This document shows positions 18,173 to 26,154 of a stretch of DNA of 64,000 nucleotides, in pieces. The stretch spans positions 62,001 through 126,000 of the forward strand of contig NZ_CP076326.1 in the NCBI RefSeq assembly GCF_018771565.1, in the 5' to 3' direction. The translations under genes and the position numbers were made by a program. The stretch's first letter is position 1, and each line of letters begins with the position of its first letter. The stretch comes from Thermoflexus hugenholtzii (GTDB lineage Bacteria > Chloroflexota > Anaerolineae > Thermoflexales > Thermoflexaceae). The notes below the pieces were generated by a model. That model ran no database searches. It worked only from the letters and a program-made list of their open reading frames with translations, and had not been told where the DNA came from.

Positions 18173-18391
18173 GGGGCGCGCCGGATGAATCCGGCCTTAG
18201 AAGGCCTGCGGCCGACAGTCGGCATGCGCCAACCGAAAAAGGCATCCTTTGCGTTGGCGGAGGCCGACGCTCGGCGCGGGGCGTGCCGGATGAATCCGAC
18301 CTCAGAAGGCCTGCGGCCAGCGGTCGACCTGCGCCGACCGAAAAAGGCATTCTTTGCATCTGTGTCGGCGGAGGCCGACGCCTGGCGCGCA
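18173..18391 (+). repeat. two tandem copies of a ~105-bp GC-rich repeat after the nuo operon
   Basis: Copy 1 spans 18173-18277 and copy 2 about 18278-18391. They share GGGGCG(C/T)GCCGGATGAATCC, AGAAGGCCTGCGGCC, GACCGAAAAAGGCAT-like segments and GGCGGAGGCCGACGC. Copy 2 has a small insertion (about 7-9 nt). A related fragment follows, with an imperfect palindrome (CCGATT...AATCGG) near 18406-18420. The element has several short inverted repeats and no convincing protein. The 487-bp gap between nuoN and ffh holds only this element and the ffh promoter. It looks like a dispersed intergenic repeat of this genome, but only this locus is visible here. Confidence 0.7.
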
Positions 18392-18568
18392 AGCGCCGAT
18401 GAAGGCCGATTTCAATCGGCGCAAAGGCCGGCACGGGGCGTCTATGGGGGGCCGAGTTCCCATCGGTGCGATCGCCATCCCGGCGAGCCTCCCCGATGAA
18501 GGCGCATAGACCCATCCGCGCCTCGATGCATGGGCGGTGGCGCGAACCCGTAGATCGATCCGCGCTTG

Positions 18569-18577
18569 TGTTATAAT
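18569..18577 (+). promoter_or_regulatory. extended -10 promoter of ffh
   Basis: TGTTATAAT, an extended -10 element with TATAAT at 18572-18577. No good -35 hexamer is seen at the proper distance, as is usual with an extended -10. The start site would be near 18584, giving a 55-nt leader before ffh. Confidence 0.6.
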
Positions 18578-18639
18578 TTCCCCCTGGGTTAGCGAGGAGG
18601 ATCTGTGCCCCGGGACCCCTGAAAGGGAAAGATCAGAGA

Positions 18640-19962
18640 ATGTTTGAGGGGCTGACCCAGAAATTCCAGCAGATCTTCGACCGCCTGGGGCGGCGGGGGG
18701 TGCTCACCGAGGCCGACGTGGACGCGGCGCTGCGGGAGATCCGCCTGGCCCTCCTGGAGGCGGACGTCCACTACACCGTGGTCCGCGACTTCCTGGCCCG
18801 GGTCCGGGAGCGGGCGGTGGGGGCCGAGGTGTTGCGGAGCCTCACCCCGGCCCAACAGGTGATCAAGATCGTCTACGAGGAGCTGGTGAAAACCCTGGGC
18901 AGCCCGGCCCCGCTCCATCTCGCGGGCTCCCCGCCCCACGGGGTGATGCTGGTCGGGTTGCAGGGATCGGGCAAGACCACTACGGCGGCGAAGCTGGCCC
19001 TGCGCATGCGGAAGGCCGGCCAGCGCCCCCTGCTGGTGGCGGCCGACGTCTACCGCCCGGCGGCCATCGATCAGCTGGAGATCCTGGGAAAGCAGCTGAA
19101 CATCCCGGTCTACCGGGAAGGGCCGGAGGCGGACCCGGTGGACATCGCCCGCCGCGCGCTGCGGTTCGCCCGGGATCACGGACATACCCTGGTGATCCTG
19201 GACACAGCGGGCCGGCTGCACATCGATGAGGAGATGATGGCGGAGCTGGAGGCCATCCGGGCTGCCATCCGGCCGGAGGAGATCCTGCTGGTGGTCGACG
19301 CGATGACCGGCCAGGACGCCGTCCGGGCGGCTGAGGCTTTCCATCGGCGGCTGAGCCTGACCGGCCTCATCCTCACCAAGCTGGATGGGGATGCCCGCGG
19401 CGGGGCGGCCATCAGCATCCGAGCGGTGACCGGGGTCCCCATCAAGTTCATCGGAGTGGGCGAGAAGCCAGATCAGCTGGAGCCGTTCCAGCCGGAGCGG
19501 CTGGCCTCCCGGATCCTGGGCATGGGGGATGTGCTCACGTTGATCGAGCGGGCCCAGGAGGCGGTGGAGGCGGAGAAGGCGGCGGAGATGGCCCGCAAGC
19601 TGAGCCGGGCCGAGTTCACCCTGGAGGATTTCCGGGAGCAGCTGCGGATGTTGCGGAAGATGGGGCCGCTCTCCCAGCTGCTGGAGATGTTGCCCGGTTA
19701 CAGTCAGATGGCTCGAATGCTCTCGCCGGAGGAGGCGGATCGCCAGTTCAAGCGCATCGAAGCGATCATCAACTCGATGACGCCGGAGGAACGGCGCAAC
19801 CCGGAGATCCTGAACGCCAGCCGCAAGCGGCGGATCGCCCGGGGCAGCGGGACCACCGTGCAGGAGGTCAACCAGCTGCTCAACGAGTTCCGCCAGCTCC
19901 AGCGTCTGATGAAGCAGATGAAAGCCGGCCGCGGCGGCTTCCCCTTCCCGTTTTTCCGTTGA
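18640..19962 (+). CDS. ffh: signal recognition particle protein Ffh
   Basis: GTPase that binds signal peptides on ribosomes and delivers them to the membrane with FtsY. The 440-residue protein has an N domain, a G domain with the P-loop GLQGSGKTTTAAK (106-118), DTAGRLHIDEEMM and TKLDGDARGGAA, and a methionine-rich M domain at the end (MLRKMGPLSQLLEMLPGY and later). Length is normal. A GGGG-CGG...CCG-CCCC hairpin follows the stop (19968-19986) and might attenuate transcription into rpsP. It heads the common ffh-rpsP-khpA-rimM cluster. Confidence 0.97.
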   Translation: MFEGLTQKFQQIFDRLGRRGVLTEADVDAALREIRLALLEADVHYTVVRDFLARVRERAVGAEVLRSLTPAQQVIKIVYEELVKTLGSPAPLHLAGSPPHGVMLVGLQGSGKTTTAAKLALRMRKAGQRPLLVAADVYRPAAIDQLEILGKQLNIPVYREGPEADPVDIARRALRFARDHGHTLVILDTAGRLHIDEEMMAELEAIRAAIRPEEILLVVDAMTGQDAVRAAEAFHRRLSLTGLILTKLDGDARGGAAISIRAVTGVPIKFIGVGEKPDQLEPFQPERLASRILGMGDVLTLIERAQEAVEAEKAAEMARKLSRAEFTLEDFREQLRMLRKMGPLSQLLEMLPGYSQMARMLSPEEADRQFKRIEAIINSMTPEERRNPEILNASRKRRIARGSGTTVQEVNQLLNEFRQLQRLMKQMKAGRGGFPFPFFR

Positions 19963-20060
19963 GGCCCGGGGACGGCCTGCCGCCCCCTATGACGTTTCCG
20001 CTTCGGAACGGGACAGCCTTTGGGTTGTCTCGATAAAACTTCATCCTGTGAGAGGTGGAG

Positions 20061-20393
20061 ATGGTTCGGATCCGACTGCAGCGCATGGGGAAGAAGCACG
20101 AACCCACTTATCGGATCGTCGTGGCGGATTCGCGGGCGCCGCGGGATGGGAAGTTCATCGAGATCATCGGGCATTATAACCCCCGCACGGAGCCGGAGAC
20201 CATCGTGGTGAACGAGGCCCGCGCCCTCCACTGGTTGCGGGTAGGCGCCCAGCCCACGGAGGCGGTGCGGATCCTGTTCCGTAAGACGGGGACGCTGGCT
20301 CGCTTCGAGCGGCTGAAGGCCGGCGAGCCGCTGGAGGCGCTGGTCGCGGAGGCCACAGCCCTGGAGGCCGGCACCCGCACCTCCACCCGCTGA
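20061..20393 (+). CDS. rpsP: 30S ribosomal protein S16
   Basis: Small-subunit ribosomal protein of 110 residues. It has the S16 N terminus [40 protein letters not shown], and a C-terminal acidic tail longer than in E. coli. Start ATG at 20061 follows GAGGTG; an in-frame GTG at 20055 lies within the binding site. It lies downstream of ffh and 9 nt before khpA, the usual arrangement. Confidence 0.97.
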   Translation: MVRIRLQRMGKKHEPTYRIVVADSRAPRDGKFIEIIGHYNPRTEPETIVVNEARALHWLRVGAQPTEAVRILFRKTGTLARFERLKAGEPLEALVAEATALEAGTRTSTR

Positions 20394-20402
20394 GAGGCTG
20401 CG

Positions 20403-20636
20403 ATGCGGGCCTTCCTGGAGTTCATCGTCCGGGCCCTGCTGGACGATCCCTCCGCGGTGCAGATCCGGGAGCTGCGCCGGGGGCCGGTGATCCGTTACAT
20501 CCTGAAGGCGCCGCCCGGCGAGATGGGACGCCTGATCGGCCGGGAGGGACATCTGGCGGAGGCCATCCGTCAGGTCATGCGGGCCGCGGCCCCTCCGCAT
20601 CGGAAGGTGGATCTGCGGATTGAGCCCCTGGAGTAA
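20403..20636 (+). CDS. khpA: KH-domain RNA-binding protein KhpA
   Basis: 77-residue protein that is a single KH domain. The GxxG loop region reads GRLIGREGHLAEAIRQVM. The family usually sits between rpsP and rimM, as here, and acts as an RNA chaperone with KhpB in some bacteria. Length and context are typical. Confidence 0.92.
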   Translation: MRAFLEFIVRALLDDPSAVQIRELRRGPVIRYILKAPPGEMGRLIGREGHLAEAIRQVMRAAAPPHRKVDLRIEPLE

Positions 20637-20660
20637 GCCGTCGGACCGGGGTTGTCCGCG

Positions 20661-21188
20661 ATGCGGAAGCCGCTCCCCCGTTTCCTCGCCGTGGCCCGGA
20701 TCGCCCGCCCCTGGGGGGTCCGGGGCGAGATGAAGCTGGAGATCCTCACCGATTTCCCCGAGCGGCTGAAACGGCTCAAGCGGGTCTACATTGGGGAGGA
20801 AGCCATCCCCTACGAGGGAGTCCGCTTCCGGTATTACAAGGGGATGGTCCTCATGCGGTTGCCCGGATGCGAGACGCGGGAGGCGGCGGAGGCGTTGCGG
20901 GGACGTCTGGTGCTGATCGAGCGGGAGGAGGCCGTCCCGCTCCCGCCGGGGGAGTTCTACGAGCACGAGATCCTGGATATGGACGTCTACACCACCGAAG
21001 GGGTATACCTGGGGCGCGTGAAGGAGATCCTCTACACCCGAGCCAACGACGTGTATGTCGTCCTGGGCCCCTTCGGGGAGGTCCTCATCCCGGCCATCCG
21101 GGATGTGGTCCGGGAGATCGACGTCGAAGCCAACCGGATGGTGATCTGGCCCATGCCCGGCCTCCTCGATGAGGCGGAGGAGGCGTGA
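20661..21188 (+). CDS. rimM: ribosome maturation factor RimM
   Basis: Assembly factor for the 30S head domain. The 175-residue product has the N-terminal RimM barrel (VARIARPWGVRGEMKLEILTD, REAAEALRGRLVLIE) and a C-terminal PRC-type barrel (GEFYEHEILDMDVYT, LIPAIRDVVREIDVEANRMVI). ATG at 20661 is preferred; TTG at 20652 is in frame. No trmD follows, although it is a common neighbour in other genomes. Confidence 0.95.
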   Translation: MRKPLPRFLAVARIARPWGVRGEMKLEILTDFPERLKRLKRVYIGEEAIPYEGVRFRYYKGMVLMRLPGCETREAAEALRGRLVLIEREEAVPLPPGEFYEHEILDMDVYTTEGVYLGRVKEILYTRANDVYVVLGPFGEVLIPAIRDVVREIDVEANRMVIWPMPGLLDEAEEA

Positions 21189-21256
21189 GGCCGGGCCTCC
21201 GATCCTCCCTTCCGGCGCTTAAGCGAGACAGGACTTCGGGGTTCCGCTGGCTAACC

Positions 21257-21286
21257 TTGCTCAAACTCCGTGCCTTATGTCATACT
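21257..21286 (+). promoter_or_regulatory. probable promoter of the regulator-FemAB operon
   Basis: TTGCTC (21257-21262), an 18-bp spacer and CATACT (21281-21286). This partial match to sigma-70 consensus is the only plausible promoter in the 158-bp gap before the response regulator. Confidence 0.4.
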
Positions 21287-21346
21287 GGAAGCTGAGGATG
21301 GGGATGCTTCCCGGGACCCTTCGATCTCTGCGCGGGGAGGGCGCGG

Positions 21347-22036
21347 ATGGCGGAGACGATCCTGGTGGTGGAGGATGAGGCGGAGCTGGCGGAACTCATC
21401 CGTCGTTTCCTGGAGCGGCGGGGCTTCCAGGTGGTCCTGGCCTTCAACGGCACGGAGGGCTGGCAGAAATTCCAGGAGCACCAGCCGGACCTGGTGATCC
21501 TGGACCTTATGCTTCCCGATATCGATGGGCTGGAGGTCTGCCGGCAGATCCGCGCGGTCTCCACGGTGCCCATCCTGATCCTGACCGCCCGCGCCGCTGT
21601 GGAGGAACGGGTGGAGGGGTTGAAGCTGGGCGCCGATGACTACATCGTCAAGCCTTTCTCAATGGAGGAGCTCCTGGCCCGCATCGATGCCCACCTGCGC
21701 CGGGTTCGCCTGCCGCCGCCCGGCAAGCGGATCTACTGGCGCTTCGGGGAGGGCGCCCTGCTCATCGATCCCCAGTATCCCCGGGTGATCCTGCATGGGG
21801 AGGAGCGGCTGTTGACCGAGACGGAACACCGCCTGCTGTGCTATCTGGCGGAGCGGGCCGGGCAAACCCTCAGCCCCGAGGAGATCGCCCGGAACGTCTG
21901 GCCCGACGGCAGCGTGGATCCCCAGAACGTCAAATGGTATATCTGGCGCCTCCGCCAGCGGATCGAGCCGGACCCTGATCAGCCGCGCTTTTTGCTGACG
22001 GAGCGCGGCCACGGTTACCGGTTCGCCCTCGGATGA
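21347..22036 (+). CDS. OmpR/PhoB-family response regulator
   Basis: Two-component transcription regulator of 229 residues. The receiver domain has Asp9-Glu10-Asp... near the N terminus (VVEDEAE), phosphoacceptor Asp53 in LDLMLPD, Thr80 and Lys102 in VKPFS. The C-terminal winged helix ends with the typical VKWYIWRLRQRIEPDP...LLTERGHGYRF. No histidine kinase is adjacent; the nearest are at 26023 and 33635 on the other strand. Its stop overlaps the next start (ATGA), so it is coupled to two FemAB-like genes. This suggests control of cell-envelope peptide modification, by inference. Confidence 0.93.
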   Translation: MAETILVVEDEAELAELIRRFLERRGFQVVLAFNGTEGWQKFQEHQPDLVILDLMLPDIDGLEVCRQIRAVSTVPILILTARAAVEERVEGLKLGADDYIVKPFSMEELLARIDAHLRRVRLPPPGKRIYWRFGEGALLIDPQYPRVILHGEERLLTETEHRLLCYLAERAGQTLSPEEIARNVWPDGSVDPQNVKWYIWRLRQRIEPDPDQPRFLLTERGHGYRFALG

Positions 22037-23127
22037 CGGAACGCTGGCCTCACCGGGAGCCTGAGCCGCACGGCGGGTTTGTGGTCCCTCCGGGGGGCGG
22101 TTGCGCGCCGGAGGGGATGGGCGTCCGGGAGGTGGATGCGGAAGCCTGGATGGCCTTCCTGGAAGCCCATCCGGAGGCGCACATCCTCCAGACCGCCCCC
22201 TGGGCCACGTTGAAGGCGGGCTTCGGCTGGCAGGCCCGCCGGTGGCTGGTGATCGAGGGCGGCTTCCCCCGCGCCGGCCTGCAGGTTCTGATCCGCTCCC
22301 TCCCCCTGGGCTTTTCCATCCTCTATGTTCCGAAAGGGCCGGTGGGAGACTGGCAACGCCCGGAGGTCTTCCGCTGCTTGCAGAGCGCCCTGGACCGCCT
22401 GGCCCGGGAGGTCCGGGCCCTCTACCTGCGCCTGGAGCCCGACGCGGCCGAGGGAGAGCTCACCCTGGACCTTCTCGCCTTCGGATTCCAGCCCGCCCCG
22501 CCGGTGCAGCCCCGGCGGACCATCCTCGTCTCCCTCGAGGGAGAGGAGGAGGCCCTGCTTCAGCGGATGCATCCCAAGACCCGCTATAACATCCGCCTGG
22601 CCGAGCGCAAGGGCGTGACGGTGCGGGAGGCCGGGCCGGAGGATCTCCCCCGATTTTACGAGCTGCTTCGTCGGACAGCGGAGCGGGATCGCTTCGCCAT
22701 CCACACCTTCGCGTATTATCGCGCCGCCTACGAACGCTTCGTCCCTCATCTGGCCCGCCTCTGGCTGGCTTACTATGAGGAGGAGCCTCTGGCCGGGCTG
22801 ATGGCCTTCGCCTGGGGAGAGCGAGCCTGGTATTTCTACGGCGCCTCAGGAGACCGCCACCGGGAGAGGATGCCCACCTACGCCCTTCAGTGGACGGCGA
22901 TGCGCTGGGCGAAGGCGCGGGGATGCCGCCTGTATGACCTGTGGGGGATCCCGGATGAGGAGCCGGAGATCCTGGAGGCCCAGTTTATGGCCCGCCGGGA
23001 TGGGCTGTGGGGCGTGTATCGCTTCAAGCGGGGGTTCGGCGGCCGCATCGTCCGCTGGGCAGGCGCCTTCGATCGCGTCTATCGCCCCCGGCTCTACCGC
23101 TTGCTTCGGAGGCTGATCCGGGCATGA
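22033..23127 (+). CDS. FemAB-like aminoacyltransferase, first copy
   Basis: 364-residue protein with tandem GNAT-like folds of the Fem family, which adds amino acids from aminoacyl-tRNA to peptidoglycan precursors in some bacteria. Visible family blocks are MHPKTRYNIRLAERKGVTVR (residues about 179-198), WYFYGASGDRHRERMP, and the C-terminal WGVYRFKRGFGG. The first 30 residues are a non-conserved extension, so the real start may be further in, although ATGA overlap with the regulator supports 22033. It shares the same blocks with the next gene, marking a tandem duplication. Substrate and tRNA are unknown. Confidence 0.82.
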   Translation: MTERWPHREPEPHGGFVVPPGGGCAPEGMGVREVDAEAWMAFLEAHPEAHILQTAPWATLKAGFGWQARRWLVIEGGFPRAGLQVLIRSLPLGFSILYVPKGPVGDWQRPEVFRCLQSALDRLAREVRALYLRLEPDAAEGELTLDLLAFGFQPAPPVQPRRTILVSLEGEEEALLQRMHPKTRYNIRLAERKGVTVREAGPEDLPRFYELLRRTAERDRFAIHTFAYYRAAYERFVPHLARLWLAYYEEEPLAGLMAFAWGERAWYFYGASGDRHRERMPTYALQWTAMRWAKARGCRLYDLWGIPDEEPEILEAQFMARRDGLWGVYRFKRGFGGRIVRWAGAFDRVYRPRLYRLLRRLIRA

Positions 23128-24224
23128 TCCGCTCCCTCCGCATCGAGGATCCGCAGGCCTGGGATCGGGCGCTGCTCCAGCTGCCTTCCCCCCACATCCT
23201 CCAGAGCTGGACATGGGGGGCCTTCAAGGCTCTTTATGGCTGGCGGCCCACGCGCTGGCTCTGGGTCGATGCGGACGGACGGGTGCGGGCGGCCGCCCAG
23301 GTTCTGTGCCGGGAGGACCGCCTGGGCCTGTTCCGCCTGCTCTACATTCCCCGAGGGCCTCTGATGGATCCGGCCGATGAAGAAGCGGCGGAAGTCGTCC
23401 TCCGGGACCTGGAGGCGCTGGCCCGCCGGAGTCGGGGGATCCTCTTGCGGATCGACCCCGAGGTGGTGGAGGCGGAGGGCCCTGCGGAGGAGGGGCCGCG
23501 GGCTCCGGTGGCTGCCCCCTTGAAAACTATCCTTTTGCGTCGCGGGTGGCGACCGGCCGCCGAGTCGGTGCAGTTCCCCGCCAGCCTGTGGCTGGACCTG
23601 GAGGCGGATGAGGAGACCTTGCTGCGCGGGATGCATCCGAAGACCCGCTACAACATCCGTCTGGCCGAGCGCAAGGGCGTGACGGTGCGGCCGGTGGGCC
23701 CGGAGGCCTTCGACCTGCTTTACGAGCTCTACGCGGAGACGGCGCGGCGGGACCGCTTCGTGATCCGACCGCGGGCTTACTACCGGCAAGCCTGGGGGAT
23801 GTTCTACGAGGCGGGTTGCGCCCGGCCGCTCCTGGCCGAGGTGGGCGGGGAGCCGGTGGCGATGGTGATCCTCTATCGCTTCGGGCCCACCGCCTGGTAT
23901 TTCTACGGCGCCTCGCGGGACCGCCACCGGGACAAGATGCCGAACCACCGCCTGCAGTGGGAAGCCATCCGCTGGGCCCGCTCGGTCGGATGCCGCCGGT
24001 ATGACTTCTGGGGAGCACCGGCGGAGCCCGTGGAGTCAGATCCCATGTGGGGAGTATATCGCTTCAAGCGGGGGTTCGGGGGACGCTATGTGCGCTTCAT
24101 CGGGACCTGGGATTACCCCGTCCGGCCGCTTCTCTACCGGCTTTACACCGAGCTGATCCCCCGCTACCTGGCATGGTTGCGCCGCCGCTACTGGCGCCGG
24201 ATAGAAGGGGGAGGCCCTACGTAG
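23124..24224 (+). CDS. FemAB-like aminoacyltransferase, second copy
   Basis: 366-residue paralogue of the preceding gene, coupled to it by an ATGA overlap. It repeats MHPKTRYNIRLAERKGVTVR almost base for base, WYFYGASRDRHRDKMP and WGVYRFKRGFGGRYVR. The flanking N-terminal lobe differs, as expected if the two copies add different residues or act as a heteropair, like FemA and FemB. No membrane segment is seen. The operon ends with a strong hairpin. Confidence 0.82.
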   Translation: MIRSLRIEDPQAWDRALLQLPSPHILQSWTWGAFKALYGWRPTRWLWVDADGRVRAAAQVLCREDRLGLFRLLYIPRGPLMDPADEEAAEVVLRDLEALARRSRGILLRIDPEVVEAEGPAEEGPRAPVAAPLKTILLRRGWRPAAESVQFPASLWLDLEADEETLLRGMHPKTRYNIRLAERKGVTVRPVGPEAFDLLYELYAETARRDRFVIRPRAYYRQAWGMFYEAGCARPLLAEVGGEPVAMVILYRFGPTAWYFYGASRDRHRDKMPNHRLQWEAIRWARSVGCRRYDFWGAPAEPVESDPMWGVYRFKRGFGGRYVRFIGTWDYPVRPLLYRLYTELIPRYLAWLRRRYWRRIEGGGPT

Positions 24225-24304
24225 GGCAACTGCGAGCACTTGCCCTGCATGTATGTGGCCGAAAGCAATCACCTGCCCGGGAAATCCGGAAGGCCCCGAG
24301 AGCG

Positions 24305-24337
24305 GAGCCGGCGGGCTCCCATAGGGCCCGCCGGCTC
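24305..24337. terminator. strong hairpin between convergent genes
   Basis: A perfect 12-bp stem (GAGCCGGCGGGC, 24305-24316, with GCCCGCCGGCTC, 24326-24337) with a 9-nt loop. A run of six T follows on the + strand at 24366-24371, though it is about 30 nt away. A second, smaller perfect stem (AGGGCAA/TTGCCCT, 24223-24246) lies at the FemAB stop. The position between converging genes suggests a bidirectional terminator. Confidence 0.55.
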
Positions 24338-24371
24338 TGAGAGGAACTGGACCTCATCGGCGCAGGTTTTT

Positions 24372-25061
24372 TCATTTCAGCTCGAAGGTCCCGCCGGGCT
24401 CCAGCACCACCACTTTGAGGCCCTTCACCGCCGCCTTCGCCTTCCGGGCCCAGGCATGGGGGTCCTGCTGGATCAGCTCCCAGGTGTTGTAGTGCATGGG
24501 GATGACCACCTTCGGCTTCAGCAGGCGGACGGCCTGGAGGGCGTCGGCGGGCCCCATGGTGAAGTTGTCCCCGATGGGCAGCAGGGCCAGGTCCAGCTTC
24601 TCCGCGCCGATCAGCTTCATATCCCCGAAGAGCCCGGTGTCGCCGGCGTGGTAGATGCGGTGCTTGCCCAGATACAGGAGGACGCCCGCCGGGTTCCCCC
24701 CATAGGCGCCATCCGGAAGGACGGAGCCGTGGAGGGCGGGGGTCAGCTTGACGCGGCCGAAGTCGAAATCCCGGCCTCCGCCGATGTGCAGCGCCCAGAC
24801 GTTCTGCACCCCCTTGCTCTGGAACCAGGAGGTGATCTCATAGTTGCTGATCACCAGCGCGCCGGTCCGCCGGGCGATGTCCACCGCGTCGCCCACGTGG
24901 TCGGCGTGGCCATGGGTGATGATGATGACATCGGCCTGCACCTCCTCGGCCTTCACCGGAGCCAGGGGGTTGCCGCTCAGGAAAGGATCGATGAGGATAC
25001 GCTTGCCATCGCTCTCCAGGAGGAACGCCGCGTGGCCATACCAGGTGACCCGAACCGCCAT
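24372..25061 (-). CDS. UPF0173-type metal-dependent hydrolase
   Basis: Metallo-beta-lactamase-fold protein of 229 residues. It has THGHADH, the metal-binding HxHxDH motif (about residues 50-56), GDTGLFGDM with a metal-bridging Asp, and a C-terminal PMHYNTW histidine. Natural substrate is unknown in this family. The start at 25061 follows GGAGGT at ideal spacing. Upstream in-frame codons are not protein-like. It is transcribed divergently from the PAP2 gene. Confidence 0.9.
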   Translation of the reverse strand: MAVRVTWYGHAAFLLESDGKRILIDPFLSGNPLAPVKAEEVQADVIIITHGHADHVGDAVDIARRTGALVISNYEITSWFQSKGVQNVWALHIGGGRDFDFGRVKLTPALHGSVLPDGAYGGNPAGVLLYLGKHRIYHAGDTGLFGDMKLIGAEKLDLALLPIGDNFTMGPADALQAVRLLKPKVVIPMHYNTWELIQQDPHAWARKAKAAVKGLKVVVLEPGGTFELK

Positions 25062-25200
25062 GGGGACCTCCTTTCCGCACGTGGAATGGAAAGTCCGGCT
25101 TCCCTTTGTATATACTATAGCACTGCGTCTGCGGACGAGGGTCAGGGGTGGAGGCACCCCCCCGGGCTGCTTCGTTACCTCTCCCCCTGGAGGCGTGAGG
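25062..25200. promoter_or_regulatory. divergent promoter region
   Basis: The only AT-rich island here is GTATATACTATAG (25109-25120 region). It offers a -10 on each strand: TATACT (25111-25116) rightward for the PAP2 gene, and TATAGT or TATACA leftward for the hydrolase. No clear -35 elements are seen. The two transcripts may share or compete for this site. Confidence 0.4.
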
Positions 25201-26154
25201 ATGCCGGATTGGATCCGCTGGCAGATCGAGGGGATCGTTGCGCTGCAGGCGCTCCAGCCGCCCTGGGCCCTCCCGCTGTGGCGGGCGATCACCTGGCTGG
25301 GGGAGGAGCAGGCCTTCCTGCTCATCCTCGCCGTGCTGCTCTGGGGTTACCGCAAGCGGGAGGCGCTTTACGCCGCCACAGCGTTGCTGCTGGGAGCTTA
25401 TCTCACGTTCGTCCTCAAGGACCTCTTCGCCACGCCCCGGCCCTTCCAGGTCGCGCCCGACCGGGTGCAGGTGTGGCTGCCGGGTGGGGAGGCCCTGGGC
25501 TACGGGTTGCCCAGCGGGCACGCGCTGAACGCGGCGGCCATGTGGGGGACCCTGGCCGGGATGATCCGCAGCGGGCCCTTCACCCTCTTTGCGGTTCTCC
25601 TCATCCTGCTCGTCGGCCTCTCCCGCGTCGTCCTGGGCGTGCACTTCCCGCACGATGTGGTGGCCGGCTGGGCCGTCGGGGCTCTGGTGGCGCTGGCGAC
25701 CCTGCGTCTGTTCCCCGGGCTGGTTCGGCGCCTTCCTCATTCCGCCCTTTCGAAAGCGGCCCTGGCTGCCGGGGCGGCCCTGGCGTTGTTCCTCCTCCAC
25801 CCCACCCGGGAGACCGCCGTGCCTCTGGGCGCCTGGCTGGGGATGGCCTGGGGGGTCCTCGTTGAATCCCGGGCCTCCGGGGGATTGGATCCCGGAGGGG
25901 TGTGGATGCAGCGCGGCGTCCGGCTCTCGCTCGGCCTGGTCAGCCTGGGGGCGGTTTACGTCCTTCTGGGGATGGTCTTCACCGGCCTCCTTGGGGAGGC
26001 CGCCGGGATGCCCGGGCTCCGGTTACTCCGCTACCTCCTGGTTGGCCTCTACGTGACCGCCGGGGCGCCCCTCCTGTTCCTCCGGCTGGGGCTGGCCCGA
26101 CCACAGGGGACGATAGAGGTCCCCCCGACGGATCCCTCCCCACGGGATCTCTAA
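25201..26154 (+). CDS. PAP2-family membrane phosphatase
   Basis: Integral membrane acid phosphatase (317 residues), possibly acting on undecaprenyl or other lipid phosphates. The three PAP2 motifs are present: KDLFATPRP, PSGH, and SRVVLGVHFPHD. About eight or nine membrane helices extend past the PAP2 core, more than in the minimal family. The last helix and tail are encoded within a 132-bp region that also encodes the 3' end of the opposing histidine kinase gene. The ATG at 25201 is chosen because codons upstream lie in the promoter region. Confidence 0.87.
   Translation: MPDWIRWQIEGIVALQALQPPWALPLWRAITWLGEEQAFLLILAVLLWGYRKREALYAATALLLGAYLTFVLKDLFATPRPFQVAPDRVQVWLPGGEALGYGLPSGHALNAAAMWGTLAGMIRSGPFTLFAVLLILLVGLSRVVLGVHFPHDVVAGWAVGALVALATLRLFPGLVRRLPHSALSKAALAAGAALALFLLHPTRETAVPLGAWLGMAWGVLVESRASGGLDPGGVWMQRGVRLSLGLVSLGAVYVLLGMVFTGLLGEAAGMPGLRLLRYLLVGLYVTAGAPLLFLRLGLARPQGTIEVPPTDPSPRDL

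Noticed and set aside
17942-18499. A 185-codon open frame spanning the end of nuoN and the tandem repeat
   Set aside because: The first half is a shifted nuoN frame and the second half is repeat DNA translated twice; not a gene.
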